Assembly (NCBI RefSeq): GCF_003589925.1
Contig: NZ_CP032382.1
Coordinates: 6,696,001 to 6,760,000, forward strand
DNA: 64,000 nucleotides
Reading direction: 5' to 3'
Origin: Chryseolinea soli
GTDB taxonomy: Bacteria > Bacteroidota > Bacteroidia > Cytophagales > Cyclobacteriaceae
Shown here: positions 8,119-16,138 of the stretch, piece by piece
How positions within the stretch are numbered: position 1 is the first letter of the stretch
Layout of the letters: each line of letters begins with the position of its first letter
The notes under the pieces: model-generated
What the model was told of the DNA's origin: nothing
What the model saw: only the letters and a program-made list of their open reading frames with translations
Database searches by the model: none
Program-made: the position numbers and the translations under genes

Positions 8119-8856
8119 CTAATTCCCAAATTCGCCTGTTATCGAGGCATGATAACGATCACCCCGAATCGTCTCCTGACCCAATGTATAGTCGATAACG
8201 ATCTCGTCACGTGAAAATTTTCGTGGGCCTGGATCAAAACCTGTCGCCCCTTCGTTTATCTGTCGTTTATAGGCCTCCTCAAAACCTCTCGATTTGTTGA
8301 TCAGCAAATAGGCCTCGTTCATGGAGATACCCGGAATAAAATAAAAATCGGTATACCATGCTTTTTCCTGGCCACGCTCGAACTCGTGCACTATCCCTGT
8401 TTTATAAATAATCCTTCTATACTCTGTCTGGTTGTCAGAGTGTTCCATGGTTTGGAGTTGTCCATATGCTCTGTTAAAGTAATCATCCAGTGGCTCTTTA
8501 TTGTGCATGGGAACTAACCGGGAAAGGAATCCATCAAAAATAAATCCCTCCAGGCCTTTGTATCGAACCTTCACAAATTTTCCAAACACGCTAATTCCAG
8601 GTCTCGTTATCCTGCTACCCTGTATTTCATTCGTCACTACAAACTCCAATTCATTGCTGAGCGTCTCCATCACGACAATTGCCGTCCCATAGTCCAACTT
8701 CTCAATGGCTGGCGACGCAAATCCCGGCTCCTTCCTCATGCGCAATCCGTCATTGGCCCAAACATACAATGTATCACCACGGAAAAACTCTCTTGCGATT
8801 GCAGATGTACTAGGGCCTTGCAGTAAAGTCAATAAAGCTGTTACCAAATATCTCAT
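8119..8856 (-). CDS. Secreted SH3-like domain protein, tandem copy 2
   Basis: A 245-residue protein with a short signal peptide (MRYLVTALLTLLQGPSTSA). The mature N-terminus reads DTLYVWANDGLRMRKEPGFASPAIEKLDYGTAIVVME, which is the typical opening of a bacterial SH3-like fold (W-A-x-x-G-L-x-x-R). The strand FVKVRYKGLEGFIFDGFLSRL continues the pattern. The C-terminal half has no known motif (YFIPGISMNEAYLLINKSRGFE, FSRDEIVIDY). It is a tandem duplicate of the gene at 8971-9711, similar over the whole length and in about 90 bases upstream. SH3-like domains of this kind bind cell-wall or other peptides; the actual ligand is unknown. Confidence 0.68.
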   Translation of the reverse strand: MRYLVTALLTLLQGPSTSAIAREFFRGDTLYVWANDGLRMRKEPGFASPAIEKLDYGTAIVVMETLSNELEFVVTNEIQGSRITRPGISVFGKFVKVRYKGLEGFIFDGFLSRLVPMHNKEPLDDYFNRAYGQLQTMEHSDNQTEYRRIIYKTGIVHEFERGQEKAWYTDFYFIPGISMNEAYLLINKSRGFEEAYKRQINEGATGFDPGPRKFSRDEIVIDYTLGQETIRGDRYHASITGEFGN

Positions 8857-8970
8857 TTATCAAAAATTTTTAAGGGAAATGGGCAGGTTAAAGTCTAATC
8901 GGCTTGGTCAAGAATTGTTCGGCACAAGTCAAGGCCGCCCTCATGCCTGAAAACTCAACATCTTTTCGTC

Positions 8971-9711
8971 TTAATTTCCAAATTCGCTTAGTATAAATAC
9001 GTGACCGTGATCAACGCGAATGGTCTGTTGACCTAATTCATACCCGATAACGATCTCGTCAGGCGCAAATTTTTCGGGTCGTTGATCGAAATAGGTTGAG
9101 CCTTCGCTTATTTGCCGTTTATAATTTCTCTCAAACCCTGTCGCTTTGTTTATCAACAAATAGGCCTCCTTCAAAGAGATGCCCGGGATAAAATACAAAT
9201 GCGTAAACCAATTTTCCGGACCTCCTTCAAACTCAGAAACTATCCCTGTTTTATAAAAAATTCTTTTAAATCTATATTCCGAATCCGGCTTTGATCGGTC
9301 TATCGTCTGCAACTGTCCGAATACTCTGCCGAAATAATCATCCAACGACTCCTGGTCATGGAGGGGAGCGAGGCGGGAAAGAAATCCATCAAAAATAAAT
9401 CCTTCCATCCCTTTATAGTGGATCTTCACAAATCCTCCAAATATACTAATCCCGGGCAATGACCTTTGATTGTGTTTCATGGCGCGCGCCACCACAAATT
9501 CCGCCCCAACTCCCGTCCTTTCCATTACCACAATGGCCGTCCCATAGTCTAACTTCATGAGCGAAGGAGATTCAAATTTCGGTTCCTTTCGCATCAGCAA
9601 ACCATCATTTGCCCAAACGTATAACGTGTCGCCAATGGAATTTTTTTTTGAGGCTGCATAGGCATTGAGGCCTTGCATCAAAATAATCAAAGCTATTACC
9701 GGATATCTCAT
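8971..9711 (-). CDS. Secreted SH3-like domain protein, tandem copy 1
   Basis: A 246-residue protein with a signal peptide (MRYPVIALIILMQGLNAYA) and the same layout as its neighbour at 8119-8856: a DTLYVWANDGLLMRKEP strand set, YGTAIVVMERTG, FVKIHYKGMEGFIFDGFLSRLAP, then a unique C-terminal half with YFIPGISLKEAYLLINKATGFE and PDEIVIGYELGQQTIR. The most conserved parts are the SH3-like half and the LYLINK-like helix, while the linkers diverge, so selection has probably acted on both copies since the duplication. No substrate or partner can be read. The genes sit head-to-tail with 114 bases between them. Confidence 0.68.
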   Translation of the reverse strand: MRYPVIALIILMQGLNAYAASKKNSIGDTLYVWANDGLLMRKEPKFESPSLMKLDYGTAIVVMERTGVGAEFVVARAMKHNQRSLPGISIFGGFVKIHYKGMEGFIFDGFLSRLAPLHDQESLDDYFGRVFGQLQTIDRSKPDSEYRFKRIFYKTGIVSEFEGGPENWFTHLYFIPGISLKEAYLLINKATGFERNYKRQISEGSTYFDQRPEKFAPDEIVIGYELGQQTIRVDHGHVFILSEFGN

Positions 9712-9759
9712 TTATTAGAATTTCTAAGGGGATTGATAGGTTGCGGGCTATAACGTTAA

Positions 9760-9996
9760 TTAGAATTGTTCACTACGGGTGCCCTTATCGAAAAAAAAAC
9801 CTAGGAAGGGTATGAAACTAATGGCTGCGATCGTCTTTGCTAGTCTCTTTCGGCAGCCCAAAGGCATCCAATTCCTTTTGGGGTATCTAGCCTTTTCTAT
9901 TGCATGGGGGTCGTTTTCAATATTCCAAATCCAGTCCCGAATAAACTCGTTCGTGACGTTTCTTTTTCGCTTCTTGTTTGACTTGACGGTACCCAT
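9760..9996 (-). CDS. Possible small protein, unknown
   Basis: A 78-residue ORF, 48 bases upstream of and on the same strand as the SH3-like gene. It has a basic N-terminus (MGTVKSNKKRKRN), a Trp-rich middle (FIRDWIWNIENDP), and one hydrophobic stretch near the C-terminus (IAAISFIPFLGFFF) that could be a membrane segment. Its last codons lie in the sequence duplicated with the SH3-like genes. An overlapping plus-strand ORF of 94 codons is equally open, so coding is uncertain. Apart from this ORF the interval 9712-10070 holds nothing I recognise. Confidence 0.35.
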   Translation of the reverse strand: MGTVKSNKKRKRNVTNEFIRDWIWNIENDPHAIEKARYPKRNWMPLGCRKRLAKTIAAISFIPFLGFFFDKGTRSEQF

Positions 9997-10070
9997 ATCC
10001 CACCAAGGTCTTATAAAGTTAAATCATTTTTCAGAATGGAGCACTAAAAAATCTTGCAGTTGACCCCGAA

Positions 10071-12581
10071 TCACACCGGATCCACATCCACAATCACCCG
10101 CGTATTCCGATGCTCCTTCTCCTTCAACAACTGCTGTATGCACTGCATCAACGCCTGCTTCAACGCCCCCAACTCACTACTTCCCCGGGGGATCTTCACC
10201 AAAATGCTCATCAAAAACTGATTCCGTATTTTCGAAACCATCGGCTCACCCGGCCCGAGCAACTTCGTACCTGGCATAGCACTCCGAAACAATTTAAACA
10301 ACGCATCAGCCCCTTCCCGACACACCTTCTTATCCACGTGCTTGATCGTAACATCTATCAAGCGGCTAAACGGCGGGTAACTGTGTTGCCGGCGGTCTTC
10401 CAACTGATCACCATAAAACTTCTCCATGCTGTGATTCAAGATCGTTAGCAACAACGGATGATCCGGACTGCTGGTTTGTATCACCACCGTACCGGGCACC
10501 TCCCGCCTACCCGCACGACCACTCACTTGCGTGATGAGTTGATACGCTCGCTCATAACTCCGAAAGTCAGGAAAATGAATCATACGATCCGCATTGAAAA
10601 TACCCACCAAACTCACGTGATCGAAGTCGAGACCTTTCGTCACCATTTGGGTACCTACCAGGATGTCGGTTTCTCCTCGCTCGAAATGATCGAGGATGGA
10701 TTCGTAACCGGATTTAGAACGGGTAGTATCCAGATCCATACGTTGAATGCGGGCGTCAGGGAAATGAAGCATAAGTTCCTCCTCTAGTTTCTCCGTACCA
10801 TAGCCCACCGTCTTCAGCCGCGTAGATGAACACGTGGGACAGTTCTGCGGCAACGCCTCACGATAGCCACAATAATGACACACTAAAGCATGACGATATT
10901 GATGATAGGTAAGACTCACCGCACAATTCACACACTTCGGCACCCAACCACAGTCCTCACAGTTCACCATCGGCGAATAGCCCCGGCGATTTTGAAAGAC
11001 AATGACCTGTTCTTTTTTAGAGAGCGCATCGCCAATGTTCTTCAACAACAATCCGGAGAACTCTCCCTTTACCGTTTTCTGCTTGCGCTCGCGACCCATA
11101 TCGGCCAACACAAGTGTAGGCAGCCGGGCTTCGCCAAAGCGTTTATCTAGTTTCACAAAACCGTATTTCCCTTGCAGCGCCTGGTAGTAGGTCTCCACAG
11201 CCGGGGTAGCCGACCCCAGCAGCACTTTGGCGTGATGCAACTGCGCCATCACCACGGCCACATCACGGGCGTGGTAGCGCGGGGCAGGCTCCTGTTGTTT
11301 GTAGGACGAATCGTGCTCCTCATCCACAATGATCAACCCGAGGTTGTCGAACGGCAGGAAGATGGAGGAGCGAACGCCCACCACAAATTTGAAACGGCCG
11401 TTGAGGATGCCGTTCCAAACTTCCACGCGCTCGTTGTCGCTGAACTTGGAGTGGTAAACGCCCATGGTCGTGCCGAAGATCTTGCGTAGCCGTTGCACGA
11501 TCTGCGTGGTCAACGCAATTTCGGGGAGCAGATAGAGCACTTGCGAGCCGCCCTCAATGGCCTGCTTGATCAGGTTGATATAGATCTCTGTCTTGCCGCT
11601 GCCGGTCACACCCTGCAATAGTGTGGCACTATGCTCCTTGAAGCTGGCCAATATCTCCTGTTGCGCCTGATGTTGTTCTTCACTCAGTTGAATAATGTGC
11701 TGATCCGGCAACGGCTCTTCCTCAAAGCGCGACACCACTACCTCGAACTCTTCGAACACGCCGTTCTTGATCAGCGTGCGCAACGAAGACTCCGACAACG
11801 TATCGTCGTTCATCAACTGCTTCTGCGCCAGGCCATGTTTGTTCGCCTCGACATGACTCAACACCGGCACATCCTGCAGATATTTTAGCACAATGGCTTC
11901 CTGCTTTGGCTTCGTACCGATCGTTTCGAACAACCCCTCCAACGCGGACGCTACCGCATAGACTTCTGTTAACCGGATGCGCCGCTCCGTGCGGGGTTTA
12001 TATTTTTCTTTTACTTCCTCATACAAAATAATAGCACCCTTCCCCACCAACGACTTCAGCAAGCTGTACACCGTCTTCACGCCCAGGAACTTGCTGATGG
12101 CCGAATACTCCATCGACTCCCCCACCAACCGCTTCAGCAACATCCGCTCCTTCTCCGAGAAATCAAAATCCGACTCCTCCAGGTTAAACGCCGGGTTCAG
12201 TTGCACCATCGACTCGCTGGAGAGCTTCAGACCACTGGGAAGGGCTGCGTTCATCACCTCGCCGGTGGAGCAGAGATAATAATCGGCCATCCATTGAAAG
12301 AGCTTGAACTGCAACTCGGTGACGGACGGGAAGTCGTCGAGCAGTTCGAGGATGTATTTCGCTTCGTACTGTTTCGGTGGTTGATCCGTAACAGACACCA
12401 CCACACCGGTAAGGATCTTGCGATCACCAAAGGGAACGATAGCGCGCTGCCCCACCATGATCTTGTCATTCAGCGGAAGGGGCACGCGGTAGGTGAACAG
12501 TTTGGGCACAGGAATAGGCAACATCAACTCTGCGAAGAGCGTGATGCGTGATTCCGTACCGGGTTGTTCGAAAAGTTCCAC
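10071..12581 (-). CDS. priA: Primosomal helicase PriA (replication restart)
   Basis: An 836-residue superfamily 2 helicase of the usual PriA length. The N-terminal DNA-binding part carries the family start (VPIPKLFTYRVP-like, here PIPVPKLFTYRVPLP). The Walker A motif is GVTGSGKTEIY, and the Walker B/DEEH box reads DEEHDSSYKQQ. The zinc-binding insert has all its cysteine pairs (CEDCGWVPKCVNC ... CHYCG ... CPTC). Motifs V and VI are visible as GTQMVTKGLDFDHV and QVSGRAGR. PriA reloads the replisome at stalled forks. The ATG at 12581 gives the family start (MELFEQPG...). It is transcribed alone, and a palindromic repeat lies just upstream. Confidence 0.97.
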   Translation of the reverse strand: MELFEQPGTESRITLFAELMLPIPVPKLFTYRVPLPLNDKIMVGQRAIVPFGDRKILTGVVVSVTDQPPKQYEAKYILELLDDFPSVTELQFKLFQWMADYYLCSTGEVMNAALPSGLKLSSESMVQLNPAFNLEESDFDFSEKERMLLKRLVGESMEYSAISKFLGVKTVYSLLKSLVGKGAIILYEEVKEKYKPRTERRIRLTEVYAVASALEGLFETIGTKPKQEAIVLKYLQDVPVLSHVEANKHGLAQKQLMNDDTLSESSLRTLIKNGVFEEFEVVVSRFEEEPLPDQHIIQLSEEQHQAQQEILASFKEHSATLLQGVTGSGKTEIYINLIKQAIEGGSQVLYLLPEIALTTQIVQRLRKIFGTTMGVYHSKFSDNERVEVWNGILNGRFKFVVGVRSSIFLPFDNLGLIIVDEEHDSSYKQQEPAPRYHARDVAVVMAQLHHAKVLLGSATPAVETYYQALQGKYGFVKLDKRFGEARLPTLVLADMGRERKQKTVKGEFSGLLLKNIGDALSKKEQVIVFQNRRGYSPMVNCEDCGWVPKCVNCAVSLTYHQYRHALVCHYCGYREALPQNCPTCSSTRLKTVGYGTEKLEEELMLHFPDARIQRMDLDTTRSKSGYESILDHFERGETDILVGTQMVTKGLDFDHVSLVGIFNADRMIHFPDFRSYERAYQLITQVSGRAGRREVPGTVVIQTSSPDHPLLLTILNHSMEKFYGDQLEDRRQHSYPPFSRLIDVTIKHVDKKVCREGADALFKLFRSAMPGTKLLGPGEPMVSKIRNQFLMSILVKIPRGSSELGALKQALMQCIQQLLKEKEHRNTRVIVDVDPV

Positions 12582-12614
12582 TTTGTTTTAGAGTTGGTCG
12601 TATAAAAAACATTT

Positions 12615-12706
12615 AACCGCAAAGGCGCAAAGGCGCAAAGAAGACGCAAAGCACTGGAAGCCGAAGGCCTTTGCGCTGACTTTGCGCCCTTTGCGTCTTT
12701 GCGGTT
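12615..12706. repeat. Palindromic intergenic repeat built of GCAAAG/CTTTGC units
   Basis: The left arm (12615-12650) is made of repeated GGCGCAAA units starting AACCGCAAAGGCGCAAAGG. The right arm (12669-12706) is built of CTTTGCG units and ends TCTTTGCGGTT, so the two arms can pair imperfectly over about 35 bases around a short centre. It lies between the 5' end of priA and the 3' end of the yhhQ-like gene. Elements of this sort are dispersed in many bacterial genomes. Nothing suggests coding. Confidence 0.75.
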
Positions 12707-12729
12707 CAAAAAACTTAGATGGGATCCTT

Positions 12730-13509
12730 CTAAAAGAACCCCTTACTCCCATGCGAAGCCTCCTCCGAAATACGCTCAGCATACTCCTTCCCCAGATACC
12801 GGTCAATGAGCCCATGTCCAAAATAAATCAAAGGCGTCAATGCAATGGCCACGACGAACTTATAGATATAATTGGTGATCCCAATAGCAACGATCTGATC
12901 ATTAGTAAACGTTCCCGCGAAAGCGATATAAAGCACCACAAAGCTATCCACAAACTGCGACACCAACGTAGACCCTGTAGCCCGCAGCCACAGCATCTTG
13001 CTCCCTGTCACTTTCCGCAGTTGCTGAAACACAAACACGTCCACCAACTGGCCGAGGATGAAGGCCGTGAGCGATCCGAGGATGATGCGCTGTCCTTGCC
13101 CGAATATCTTGTTGAAAGCGTGGTGCATGTTCACGGCGTTGCCTTCCGAGTCCGTGCCGTTCACCCAGAAGTCGGCGGGTGCAAGCCGAATAGAGATGAA
13201 GATCACCACAAACGCATACGTCACCAGCATCGCCGTGAAGTAGCTGATGCGCTTCACGCCGGGTTTGCCGAAGTACTCGTTTATCAAGTCGGTGGTGATG
13301 AACACCACGGGCCAGATCACCACCCCAGCCGTGAGGTTGAAGTCCATCGTGAAGCCGAGGATGTTCAGGTGGGCGGGCTGCAGCCCCAATGTGGCTTCGG
13401 CGCTGAAGATCTTCACCCCGATCATCTCGGCCAACACGGTGTTGGTGATGAAGATGCCGGCCAGAATGATAAACAAACGGTGGCGTTTGTCGGGTTGCGT
13501 ATTTTCCAT
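12730..13509 (-). CDS. yhhQ: Queuosine precursor transporter (YhhQ/VUT family)
   Basis: A 259-residue integral membrane protein with about six hydrophobic helices. Family hallmarks are the early segment FIILAGIFITNTVLAEMIGVKIF, the acidic/charged loop FITTDLINEYFGKPGVKRI, and the late SQFVDSFVVLYIAF helix. In the YhhQ/COG1738 family the D-L-I-N-E motif and the SQ-x-x-D motif are characteristic. The protein imports 7-cyano-7-deazaguanine or 7-aminomethyl-7-deazaguanine for the queuosine modification of tRNA. It is 18 bases from the 3' end of... rnz lies immediately upstream on the same strand, so the two may be co-transcribed as a tRNA-maturation pair. Confidence 0.88.
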   Translation of the reverse strand: MENTQPDKRHRLFIILAGIFITNTVLAEMIGVKIFSAEATLGLQPAHLNILGFTMDFNLTAGVVIWPVVFITTDLINEYFGKPGVKRISYFTAMLVTYAFVVIFISIRLAPADFWVNGTDSEGNAVNMHHAFNKIFGQGQRIILGSLTAFILGQLVDVFVFQQLRKVTGSKMLWLRATGSTLVSQFVDSFVVLYIAFAGTFTNDQIVAIGITNYIYKFVVAIALTPLIYFGHGLIDRYLGKEYAERISEEASHGSKGFF

Positions 13510-13527
13510 GGCGATAAAAATAAAGGA

Positions 13528-14445
13528 TTAATCCGAAAGCGTGAACACATCGCCCTCCACCGCCAGGTGCGCGTTCTCGAAGGTGGCGTGGGCTTCTTTC
13601 AAGATCGGCGACAGATCTTTGTAGCGCGCGCTGAAGTGGCCCAGCAACAGGCCTTTGGCGTTGGCCTTCAGGGCAATGGTGGCCGCCTGGCGGGCTGTGC
13701 TGTGGAAAGTTTCGGCCGCCTTCTGTGCTTCTTCTTCCTCGAAGGTGGCCTCGTGATAGAGCATGTCCACATCGCGGATCTGGTCGATCATGGCTTCATT
13801 GTAGGCCGTGTCTGAGCAGTAGGCATAGCTGCGCGACTTCCGCGGGTCGAAGGTGAGCTCGGCGTTTTTGTAGAGGATGTTGCCGTCGGCGTCGGTGATG
13901 TCGTGGCCTTTCTTGAGGTTGGCCACCTGCAGCAGCGGCAGGCCTTCAGGCAATTTGGTCTTGTCGATGCGCCGGGGTTTGATCTTCTCCTTGAAGAGGA
14001 AGCCCGAGCAGCGGATGCGGTGTTTCAGGGGAATGGTCTCCACCGTGAGCACGTCGTCTTCGAAGATGACCTCGCGCACGTCCTTTTCCAGGCGGTGGAA
14101 CACGATGTTGAAGTTGGGCACCGACCGCGAGTAGCGAAACTGGGTGGTGATGATCTCGTCCAGGCCACGGTGGCTATAGAGGTGGAGTTCGTTAGTGCGC
14201 CGTTGCAGATGCATGGTGAAGATGAGGCCCATCAGCCCCAGGAAATGGTCGCCGTGCAGGTGACTGATAAAGATGTGGTCGATGCGGTGGAAGTTGGCCT
14301 GCAGCTTCATGAGCTGCATCTGGGCACCCTCGCCACAGTCCACCAGGAAGTGGCGGTTCTGGATCTCCACCAACTGGCATGACGTGTAGCGACCATAGGC
14401 GGGCAATGCGCCACTGGAGCCGAGAATGGTGATCTTAAAACTCAA
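13528..14445 (-). CDS. rnz: Ribonuclease Z
   Basis: A 305-residue metallo-beta-lactamase-fold nuclease of the short RNase Z length. The zinc site HLHGDHFLGL (HxHxDH) is intact. The substrate-binding N-terminus has the family pattern (LGSSGALPAYGRYTSC), the SDTAYNE segment supplies the metal-bridging Asp, and a late HFSARY motif supplies the last His. The enzyme cuts tRNA precursors on the 3' side of the discriminator base. It lies upstream of the YhhQ-like transporter in the same direction with 18 bases between them. A terminator separates it from the STAS gene upstream, so it probably has its own promoter in 14446-14475. Confidence 0.95.
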   Translation of the reverse strand: MSFKITILGSSGALPAYGRYTSCQLVEIQNRHFLVDCGEGAQMQLMKLQANFHRIDHIFISHLHGDHFLGLMGLIFTMHLQRRTNELHLYSHRGLDEIITTQFRYSRSVPNFNIVFHRLEKDVREVIFEDDVLTVETIPLKHRIRCSGFLFKEKIKPRRIDKTKLPEGLPLLQVANLKKGHDITDADGNILYKNAELTFDPRKSRSYAYCSDTAYNEAMIDQIRDVDMLYHEATFEEEEAQKAAETFHSTARQAATIALKANAKGLLLGHFSARYKDLSPILKEAHATFENAHLAVEGDVFTLSD

Positions 14446-14470
14446 CGTTTACAGGGGTTTGACATATTAA

Positions 14471-14504
14471 AAATAAAAAAAACCAAAGCTGGAGGGCTTT
14501 GGTT
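14471..14504 (-). terminator. Rho-independent terminator after the STAS gene
   Basis: On the minus strand, AACCAAAGC and GCTTTGGTT form a perfect 9-bp stem (14481-14504) with a 6-base loop, followed by a long T tract (14471-14480). Confidence 0.88.
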
Positions 14505-14524
14505 TCCGGTTATGTAACCTTCGT

Positions 14525-14905
14525 TTAATTTCCGTCAGAATCTTTCAGGTCCTTTTCGATTTCGTGCATGAACACGGCGTCGATGGCCTCTTCCACCTTG
14601 GGAAGGATGTTGAGCACGCTGTCCAGCTGCGAGATCTTGATGAGCTTCAGCGTGTGGTCCGACAGTGTGGTCAGGATAAATATGCCGCCGTCCTCCTGGA
14701 CAATGCGGTTGCCTACCAGCAGGGCGCTGAGGCCGGAGCTGTCGGTGTATTTCACTTCGCCCAGGTCCAGCACAATGTTGCGCACACCCTCGGCATGGAG
14801 GGTGATCAACTCGGACTTCAGGCCAGGAGCCACGCTGGAATCCAGCTTCTCTTCGTGCAATCGCAACAAACTGTATTTCTCCTGCTTGTCAATCGTATAC
14901 TTCAT
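14525..14905 (-). CDS. STAS domain protein (anti-sigma factor antagonist type)
   Basis: A single STAS domain of 126 residues. The region around the phosphorylatable serine of SpoIIAA-like proteins reads VLDLGEVKYTDSSGLSALL (about residues 45-63), with the DSSGL motif intact. After the domain there is a short acidic tail (EIEKDLKDSDGN). Proteins of this type are regulated by serine phosphorylation and bind a kinase or anti-sigma factor; no partner is encoded next to it. It begins 12 bases after the purC stop and so is probably co-transcribed with purC. In this phylum such single STAS proteins are common and their partners are mostly unknown. Confidence 0.88.
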   Translation of the reverse strand: MKYTIDKQEKYSLLRLHEEKLDSSVAPGLKSELITLHAEGVRNIVLDLGEVKYTDSSGLSALLVGNRIVQEDGGIFILTTLSDHTLKLIKISQLDSVLNILPKVEEAIDAVFMHEIEKDLKDSDGN

Positions 14906-14917
14906 AGGTCAAATAGG

Positions 14918-15880
14918 TCAGTTTTTCTTGGCTTGTAAGTTAGCGGAATTTATCGAATTCAGGATGCTTTGCTCGATTCTTTGGGATAGCCGGCCATAGT
15001 CCACCGCCCCCAGCGCCTCCCCCCGCACGTGCTCATAGAGCTCTTTATAACGGGCCGAAATCTCGCCCACCTTGCTCTCGGTCATTTCGGGCACTTTCTG
15101 CCCTTCTTTGCCCTGGAACCCGTTCTCGATCAGCCACTGGCGCACAAATTCTTTCGAAAGCTGCTTCTGCGTCTCCCCTGCCTTCTGCCGCGCCTCGTAG
15201 CCCTCGGCATAGAAGTACCGCGACGAGTCCGGCGTATGCACCTCGTCAATCAAATAGATCACACCGTTGTGCCTCCCAAACTCATACTTCGTGTCAACGA
15301 GAATCAACCCCCGCTCGGCGGCCAATTCGGTACCTTTTTTATAGAGCTTCAGGGTGTATTCTTCCAGTTTCTTATAGTCCGCCTCCGAAACAATGCCCCG
15401 CTTCAGGATCTCCTCCCGGCTAATATCCTCGTCGTGGCCTACTGCCGCCTTTGTTGTAGGGGTAATGATCGGGTTGGGAAGCTTGTCGTTCTCTTTCAGT
15501 CCCTCAGGCAGCGCCACACCGCACAGGGTGCGCTTGCCCGCCTTGTATTCACGGGCCGCATGCCCAGCCAGGTAGCCGCGCACGACCATTTCCACGGCAA
15601 AGGGCTCGCATTTGAAGCCGATGGTCACATTCTGATCCGGGGTTTCCAACACCCAGTTGGGCACCAAATCCCGGGTAGCCTGCAGGTTAAAGGCCGCGAT
15701 CTGGTTCAGCACCCGCCCCTTGTCGGGGATGGCCTTGGGCAGGATCACGTCAAAGGCCGAGATGCGGTCGGTGGCCACCATGGCCATGAGGTCGCCGAAG
15801 TAATATACGTCCCGCACCTTGCCGCGGTAGAACCCGGTTTGGCCGGGGAAGTTGAAGTGGGTTTCTTTGATGGCCTGCAT
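14918..15880 (-). CDS. purC: Phosphoribosylaminoimidazole-succinocarboxamide synthase
   Basis: SAICAR synthase of purine synthesis: it joins CAIR and aspartate using ATP. The start chosen is ATG at 15880 ([13 protein letters not shown]), giving 320 residues; the longer frame adds 29 residues with no family similarity. Motifs seen are the ATP-binding [11 protein letters not shown] near the N-terminus, [34 protein letters not shown] and [10 protein letters not shown] followed by [12 protein letters not shown]. The length and the C-terminal extension match the longer, yeast-like PurC form common in Bacteroidota. It is transcribed with the STAS gene downstream; the promoter element is listed separately. 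Confidence 0.95.
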   Translation of the reverse strand: MQAIKETHFNFPGQTGFYRGKVRDVYYFGDLMAMVATDRISAFDVILPKAIPDKGRVLNQIAAFNLQATRDLVPNWVLETPDQNVTIGFKCEPFAVEMVVRGYLAGHAAREYKAGKRTLCGVALPEGLKENDKLPNPIITPTTKAAVGHDEDISREEILKRGIVSEADYKKLEEYTLKLYKKGTELAAERGLILVDTKYEFGRHNGVIYLIDEVHTPDSSRYFYAEGYEARQKAGETQKQLSKEFVRQWLIENGFQGKEGQKVPEMTESKVGEISARYKELYEHVRGEALGAVDYGRLSQRIEQSILNSINSANLQAKKN

Positions 15881-15897
15881 GAAATGGGTTTGAGGGT

Positions 15898-15905
15898 GCA
15901 AGGTA
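15898..15905 (-). promoter_or_regulatory. Candidate -7 promoter element for purC
   Basis: On the minus strand the sequence TTACCTTGCACCC contains TACCTTGC, ending about 18 bases before the purC ATG. The identical 13-mer occurs upstream of thyA (52840-52853), at nearly the same distance. It fits a loose Bacteroidota TAnnTTTG pattern. Confidence 0.4.
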
Positions 15906-15969
15906 AGGGATGGGAGGGTTTTGGCAAAGGGGCTTTTAGGGCAAAAGTTTATTCCCCTTGGGTACACTT

Positions 15970-16080
15970 GGCGGCCGCCCTCGGAGGCCTCGGGCCCGGG
16001 CTATCCATTCCAAGTCCGGCTGCGCGCGAGGCCGGCGCACTTCGGGCTTTCCATTGCTATCCCTGGCCGGGACTCTCTTG
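15970..16080. repeat. GC-rich intergenic element, probably a dispersed repeat
   Basis: A very GC-rich stretch between purC and a lipoprotein gene, unlike the AT-richer sequence next to it. It contains partial repeats GGGCTATCCATTCC and GGGCTTTCCATTGC about 50 bases apart and an inner GCGCGCGAGGCCGGCGC palindrome. I recall sequences with this GGGCTTTCC..GCTATCCCTGG end as dispersed repeats in Cytophagia genomes; a genome search is needed to confirm this. Confidence 0.5.
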
Positions 16081-16138
16081 AATATCTCCCAACAAAATAA
16101 CAGTCTGTTCCGGCAACAAAATGTACGGGCGTCATAGT

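Noticed and set aside
12682..13815. Plus-strand ORF of 377 codons across the yhhQ and rnz genes
   Set aside because: It is antisense to two well-supported genes and its translation is His- and Arg-rich without any domain.
15029..16081. Plus-strand ORF of 350 codons opposite purC
   Set aside because: Antisense of purC extended through the GC-rich intergenic element; no protein features.
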